Shown here: positions 59,274 to 64,000 of the stretch, piece by piece | Numbering within the stretch: position 1 is the stretch's first letter | Layout of the letters: every line of letters begins with the position of its first letter | Assembly: GCA_016584305.1 (NCBI GenBank) | Contig: JACEEZ010020472.1 | Coordinates: forward strand, 198,501 to 262,500 | Origin: Chionoecetes opilio | Taxonomy: Eukaryota > Arthropoda > Malacostraca > Decapoda > Majidae | Direction of reading: 5' to 3' | Length of the DNA: 64,000 bases | Notes under the pieces: generated by a model | Told to the model about the DNA's origin: nothing | Database searches by the model: none | What the model saw: the letters and a program-made list of their open reading frames with translations, nothing else | Program-made: the position numbers and the translations under genes

Positions 59274-59868
59274 ATTTCCTCTCTAGATCCCCAATGATAG
59301 ATAACACCTGTTCCCCCTGCTTCCCAACTTGCCTCACTTTCTGGTGCACGTGACTCGAGAAAGAAAATAAAACACATGGTGAAAAAATAAAACCAAATTT
59401 ATTATGTGCACCTCACAATGTTTAAATAAATTTGCATTCATCACAATATCTGGTCAAATACTGTTTTTATCCATAGCTGAGTGATAAAGGGTCTGGATGA
59501 CTTAGAGAAGAGTGCATGTCAATTATTATTATAAGGCAATCATATGTTCCATTACACCATGGGTTCTTAACCGGCGGTGCGAGGCCAACCTTTTAGGGGT
59601 GCGAGATGCTGTAATAGACCACGTAATTATATCTATACTTGGGAATAATCAATCCACATGAATTCGACCATACTAAAACTCATCTGCCTTAGACGCACCT
59701 TTGCGAATTGGTTTGAATGGGAAAGGAATATATATATATATATATATATAAAATATATATATATATATATTATATATATATATAATTTTATTTTATATAT
59801 ATATATATAATATATATATATATATAATATATAGATATATAAAAATTAATATATATATACACAAAACA

Positions 59869-60421
59869 CAAGTAAACCCTCCCTTAATGTAACCTCTATA
59901 TAATGAATTTTCGGTTTTTTAACGAGTTTTTTTTTCTGCCAATCTGATATATGCGGGGAATTTACCCCGAAAAAATTCGGTGTTTTTCGGTGGTGGGTCG
60001 GTCGAATATGTACACACAGGTCGGACGGTGGCAGTGAAAAACAAAGCCGACAGGGCGGTGTGGGGGCGGCTGTGCGCCCATCAGTCTGGCTTTGTCCCGG
60101 CCCAGTATAAAGAGCTTTCCCCCCGTGCCCACTGCGTTTTTCCTGCCTCACGTGCCTCCCCCACGTATTGTTTTAATTTCCCTGTATTTCGGGGCTATAT
60201 TTGTGATGGCTGCATGTACGTTTAAAGTATAAAAAAAACTTTCATCTAATGTAACAAACAAAGGTCATTATACACGGAAATAGTCGGAAAAAGCAAACTT
60301 TACTTCATATAACGAACAACATTTTTTATATGCAAAAAGTTCGGAACCCCCGGATATAACGAACTTTCGGATATAAGTCACCCCCTTTCCCCCAATTGGT
60401 TTTGTTATAGTGAGGGATTAC
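59869..60421. mobile_element. Pogo/Tc1-mariner-like MITE
   Basis: The left end AAGTAAACCCTCCCTTAATG and the inverse of the right end AAGTAATCCCTCACTATAAC share inverted ends. Sub-terminal ATATAACGAACTTTCGG motifs are typical of pogo/Tigger-derived elements. No transposase is present. Confidence 0.55.
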
Positions 60422-60594
60422 TTACTGGGATATATATAAAATATAATATATATATATATAATTATATAAAATATAATATATATATAAATTTTATATTATA
60501 TATATATATATATATTATATATATAATATATATATTTTATATATAATATATATGTATGTATGTACTACGTATGTATATATATACGTGTATATAT

Positions 60595-60636
<42 letters not shown>

Positions 60637-60879
60637 TATATATATATTATATATTATAATTATATATATATATATATATAAAATATATAATCCCAGCGAA
60701 CAAAAGACATAGGCCTACGGAGGCCCAACGTACGTATGTCTTGCCGGCGGTCCAACGGAAGTGTACGATGTAGGGCCGCTGGATTTTTGCTCAGAAAAGG
60801 GTCACCGTCGGACTGCTGGGCGGCCCGACGTAGGACATATGACCATTTGCTGCTGTTAAATTAACTGATTGAGAAATAT

Positions 60880-61075
60880 TTATGGTTATACTTTCTAAGT
60901 ATATTGCAGACACTATAGTAATGTTTTTAAGGGGTGTTGGCCCGTGTTGCACAGTCCATTAGCCGATTAATAGACTAATGGGCTGTTCAACACTTAAAAA
61001 CATTCTATATATGCAATATGCTTAGAAAATAAAACCATAATTATTCCTATGTCGTTATCCAGTAATACGGTTTAA
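60880..61075. repeat. Imperfect palindrome of about 190 bp
   Basis: AAATATTTATGGTTAT and the following bases, TATATTGCAGA and AATGTTTTTAAG at the left pair with CTTAAAAACATT, ATATGCAATAT and ATAAAACCATAATTATT at the right. The centre is CATTAGCCGATTAATAGACTAATG. Confidence 0.6.
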
Positions 61076-61550
61076 AAGGAGATCATAAAATTTCTACGGA
61101 CATAGTTTATTTCATAATAACAAAAAACCATTTTCGTTATTGGATTTACATGGTGGTGTACGTGGAAAAAAAAACTGGGCAGCCATGTAGAAGGATATAG
61201 GATGCGGCGAAAACCCCATAACAACAATCCACCTATTTAAGCGTTTTTCCACTAACTGATTTAATTCACTGACAGTCTGACACTCCTCACTCTGCCAGCG
61301 CGGCCGAGGAATTCCTAAAAAACCCTGTCGGATTACATCAAGATAATCATATAACTGTTGTTTCAAAATGTTTACACTTAGAAATATTCAATTCTTCAAA
61401 TTTTGTACATTGATTTTCAATATATAAATTTCCCATTCTGAAAATTTAGCAGCCGGGGCCTTCGGGGGGCTGTCGGAGACCAGAGGTAATTCTGCCGCCG
61501 GGCGGCCGCCGTTCGCCTACAAATACGGCCTACGTTGTCCCGCCGGTGAT

Positions 61551-62595
61551 CAATCATCATTGGGGGCATACGCCGGGGGGTGCGTCGCCTCGCCAACCCT
61601 ACGACGCCACTCCCGGGGGTCACCACGCGCGAGTCTCCATGCAGGCTCCTTTCCCATACCAAGCAGCTCTCGACAAGAAACATCAACTTGCCCCAGCCAC
61701 GAGCCTTGTAGGCGCCCCCTTGGCCTCCTCCACGCCGGATTGTCTCTTACAGATACAACCCGATGGGAAGGATCGGTTTCAAGGGGAGGCGTGCCCAGCC
61801 CATATAGCCGAAGTTGGCGTTGACGGACTATGCAGGAAATAGGCCTCGATTCAGTCTCACGGTGCAATCGCTGATTTGACACGTAATCATCCCAGCGATA
61901 CCCCATGATTCTGCGAAGACACTTATTACCAAAGGCATTGATTCGTCTCTTCAAGTCACTATTTAGTGTCCATGTCTCACAACCATAGAGTAAGACAGGG
62001 ATCACAAGCGACTTGAAGATCCGGATCTTTGTCCTCCTGCACAGGTACCGACAACGCCAAATACTCTCGCTGAGCGAGTCCATAGCACCGTGGGCTATGC
62101 CAATCCGCCGTAAGGCTTCTTGACGTGACCCGCCGTCATTACGGACTGCGCTACCAAGGTATGTAAAACTTTCCAAGATCTCAATTTCCTCGCCGCACGC
62201 ATGAACAGACTGTAGTGCTTCATCTAGTAAGTCTCCAAACACCTGGACCTTGATCTTAAGCCAGGGGATCTCAAGTTCCAAAGGCTTTGCCTCCTCGTGC
62301 AGCGCCTCGAGAGCCATCACCAGGATCTCCAGCGACTCAGCAAAGATTACTGCATCATCGGCAAAAACTAGATCAGTGATCTTGGTGTTGCCGACGGATG
62401 CTCCACAATCACTTTGATCTCCAACCTTGTCCAATACCCAGTCCATACAAGCGTTGAAAAGTGATGGGGCAAGGACGCACCCTTGCCTTACTCCTGTATT
62501 AACAGGAAAGAAGCTGGATACACCTGCCCCACACTTCACAGCACTCTCAGTCCCAGAATACAGACCGGTTATCAAACCAATAGTCCTTGCAGGAA
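61551..62595 (-). mobile_element. 5'-truncated RTE-like LINE with target site duplication
   Basis: One unbroken reverse transcriptase frame (62575-61550 in the track sense, open back to the insertion edge) reads NTGVRQGCVLAPSLFN, then the catalytic VFADDAVIF, SFTYLGSAV and VLLYGCETWTL motifs. It ends PPAYAPNDD at the very 3' end of the element, which finishes AATGATGATTG. The insert is bordered by the 13-bp direct repeat TCCCGCCGGTGAT (61538-61550 and 62596-62608). A coding frame that runs to the 3' end, a short ATGATG-type tail and severe 5' truncation fit the RTE clade. The lack of stops suggests a recent insertion. Confidence 0.85.
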
Positions 62596-62613
62596 TCCCG
62601 CCGGTGATGGTTA

Positions 62614-62656
62614 GCTATATATATATATATATATACAATATATATATATATATATA

Positions 62657-62752
<96 letters not shown>
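62614..62752. repeat. (TA)n-(GT)n compound microsatellite
   Basis: (TA)n at 62614-62718 and (GT)n at 62725-62752, next to the 5' end of the LINE. Confidence 0.94.
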
Positions 62753-62933
62753 CTCTGTCTGTGTGTGATCGATTCGGGGCTCCCAGGGTATTTTGAAAGT
62801 TTGAAATGGTCCTTTACCAACCCCCTACTCCTGAGCTAGGGCTCAGCAGGAGGAAGGGTGCGAGAAATAGTTGGGAGTTTGGAGGTGGTGAGGACCGATG
62901 AAAAGGTTAAGAACCACTGCATTATACTCTTAC

Positions 62934-63023
62934 CTTGGCAAAGTAGTTGATCCCGGCCACCACTTGTGACTTGTAGCTCAGCAGTGTCAGCTGGGGTAAG
63001 GTGCGTTCTAGTTGTTTCTCCAG
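62934..63023 (-). CDS. Second stefin/cystatin gene, middle exon only
   Basis: A 30-codon exon between CAACAG and GTAAGA, phase 0 at both ends. It reads LPQLTLLSYKSQVVAGINYF with the canonical QVVAG inhibitory hairpin. It is identical to exon 2 of the cystatin at 53398-54365 at 23 of 30 residues, so it is a tandem paralogue on the same strand. Exon 1 should lie beyond 63024 and is not seen before the window ends. A recognisable exon 3 is missing between 58000 and 62900. A hAT-like element begins 14 bp into the following intron. Either exon 3 is lost or diverged, making it a pseudogene, or it lies in sequence I could not recognise. Confidence 0.8.
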
Positions 63024-63399
63024 CTGTTGATGATGAATAGGAAATGTTTCATCACCCTTTGTAAACACCGATAGATACCTATCAGCGCCAGAATTATTAA
63101 TTAAGAGAGCCTGGCTCAGTCGCTCACACAGTCAGTACTGAGGGCAGCGCGTTTGCTTATACCCTGATTGATGATATTTATTTAATTAATGCTTATTTAT
63201 GCATGGTGCTAATTAATTGATCAGAAAACGAAATATATCAATTGAAAGCTAATACAATTCCGCTTCTATTGATATGCTCCAACCAAAGACTAGCTACTGT
63301 ATAGAGCCTACTGGACTTGCTACTCAGTTTGGGCTATTTCCAGTGGAGGCCAGTTTTGCGATTCCTGACATTTTCGAGCATCACTCCCATCTCCCTTCC
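63024..63399. other. Intron or flank of the cystatin paralogue
   Basis: No exon recognised. The stretch at 63190-63280 (GAAAACGAAATATATCAATT, AATTCCGCTTCTATTGATAT) is a fragment of the family B foldback arm. Confidence 0.5.
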
Positions 63400-64000
63400 T
63401 ATGGTTTATCAGTATAAATGATATACCGTTATCTTCGTAAATGTTTGTTCTATAATAATATCAAATAAAAAAACAGTAAAATACACTAAAGAAATACCAT
63501 TATGAGAGAGTGAAGAAATATGCATGAACATATTCAATTAAACTCTTCGCCATTTAATATTTTGCGAGAAAACATTTTACATGAAACATATCAATAGAAG
63601 TGGAATGTTATTAGCTTTCCATTAATATATTTCGTTTTCTGATAAATGAATTAGTACTATTCATAAATTAGCGTTAACCAAATAAATAACCTCATCAATC
63701 GGGAAAATTACCCGATTGATGATGTAATTGTTTTAGTTAACGCTAATTTATGCATGGTTCTAATTCATATATTAGAAAACGAAATGTATCAATGGAAAGC
63801 TAATAAAATTCCGCTTTTATTGATATGTTTCATGTAAAAAAGTTTTCACGCAAAATATTGAATGGCGAAGAGTTAAGTGAATATTAAGTTCATGCGTATT
63901 TATTTCTTCAGAGTCTGATAATGGCATTTCTTTAGTGTATTTCACAGTTTTTTATTTGATAATATTATAGAACAAACATTTACGAAGTTAACTGTGTATC
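63400..64000. mobile_element. Foldback element (family B, copy 3), cut by the window end
   Basis: The left arm (from about 63400, TGGTTTATCAGTATAAATGA) and right arm (to 64000) are inverted matches centred near 63710 (CAATCGGGAAAATTACCCGA). They share AATGTTTGTTCTATAATA, ATATGCATGAACATATTC and AATATTTTGCG with copy 2 at 48635-49554. The right tip runs off the window. Confidence 0.85.

Larger units (their letters stand above)
59558..62919. mobile_element. hAT-like element, 3.36 kb, carrying nested insertions
   Basis: The left end CATGGGTTCTTAACCG and the inverse of the right end CAGTGGTTCTTAACCT match at about 14 of 16 positions. The flanks are CATTACAC (59550-59557) and CATTATAC (62920-62927), an 8-bp duplication with one change, as expected for hAT. 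Inside are (TA)n blocks (59730-59850, 60430-60690), a pogo-like MITE, a palindrome and a LINE. No hAT transposase is visible, so it is a non-autonomous or gutted element. Confidence 0.68.

Overview
This window looks like nuclear DNA of an arthropod, most likely a decapod crustacean. The evidence is spliced genes with GT-AG introns, a kayak-type Fos factor, short TTAGG-type tracts, very dense (GA/CT)n, (CA)n, (TA)n and (ACTC)n microsatellites, tRNA-derived SINEs, RTE-like LINE pieces and many inverted-repeat elements. The species cannot be told from the sequence.

Six genes can be supported. (1) A Fos/kayak bZIP factor on + (4287-7423, 5' end missing). (2) A RING + coiled-coil protein ending in a degenerate cyclophilin domain on - (16811-19619), a TRIMCyp-like arrangement and the most unusual object here. 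(3) A GM2-activator/ML-domain lipid-transfer protein on + (coding 26208-31288) with a predicted N-terminal membrane anchor. (4) The mitochondrial presequence protease PITRM1 on + (34438-41747), almost all in one exon. (5) HINT3, a HIT-family nucleotide hydrolase on + (48385-52164). (6) A cystatin B/stefin protease inhibitor on - (53398-54365), with one exon of a paralogue on - at 62934-63023. All exon junctions proposed are phase-consistent with GT-AG boundaries, but no transcript was available to check them. The genes do not form an operon or obvious pathway. GM2A and the cystatins relate to lysosomes and cysteine proteases, PITRM1 to mitochondria, and the RING-cyclophilin protein possibly to ubiquitin-based recognition.

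Most of the rest is repeats. There is a 41-bp satellite (845-2339), a 35-bp satellite of about 49 copies that stops 27 bp before the HINT3 start codon (46648-48357), and an (ACTC)n block inside GM2A. There are three copies of a TTAA-flanked MITE (8.9-10.9 kb), a PIF/Harbinger-like MITE with a TTA duplication (12.3 kb) and a 1.47-kb TIR element present twice. Two families of long foldback elements occur (20.1 and 57.5 kb; 24.1, 48.6 and 63.4 kb). A 3.4-kb hAT-like element sits 14 bp inside an intron of the cystatin paralogue and carries a 5'-truncated RTE-like LINE with a 13-bp target duplication.

Long stretches at 9.5-10.6, 13.1-14.2, 20.7-22.3, 32.0-34.4 and 57.9-58.8 kb show no recognisable gene.
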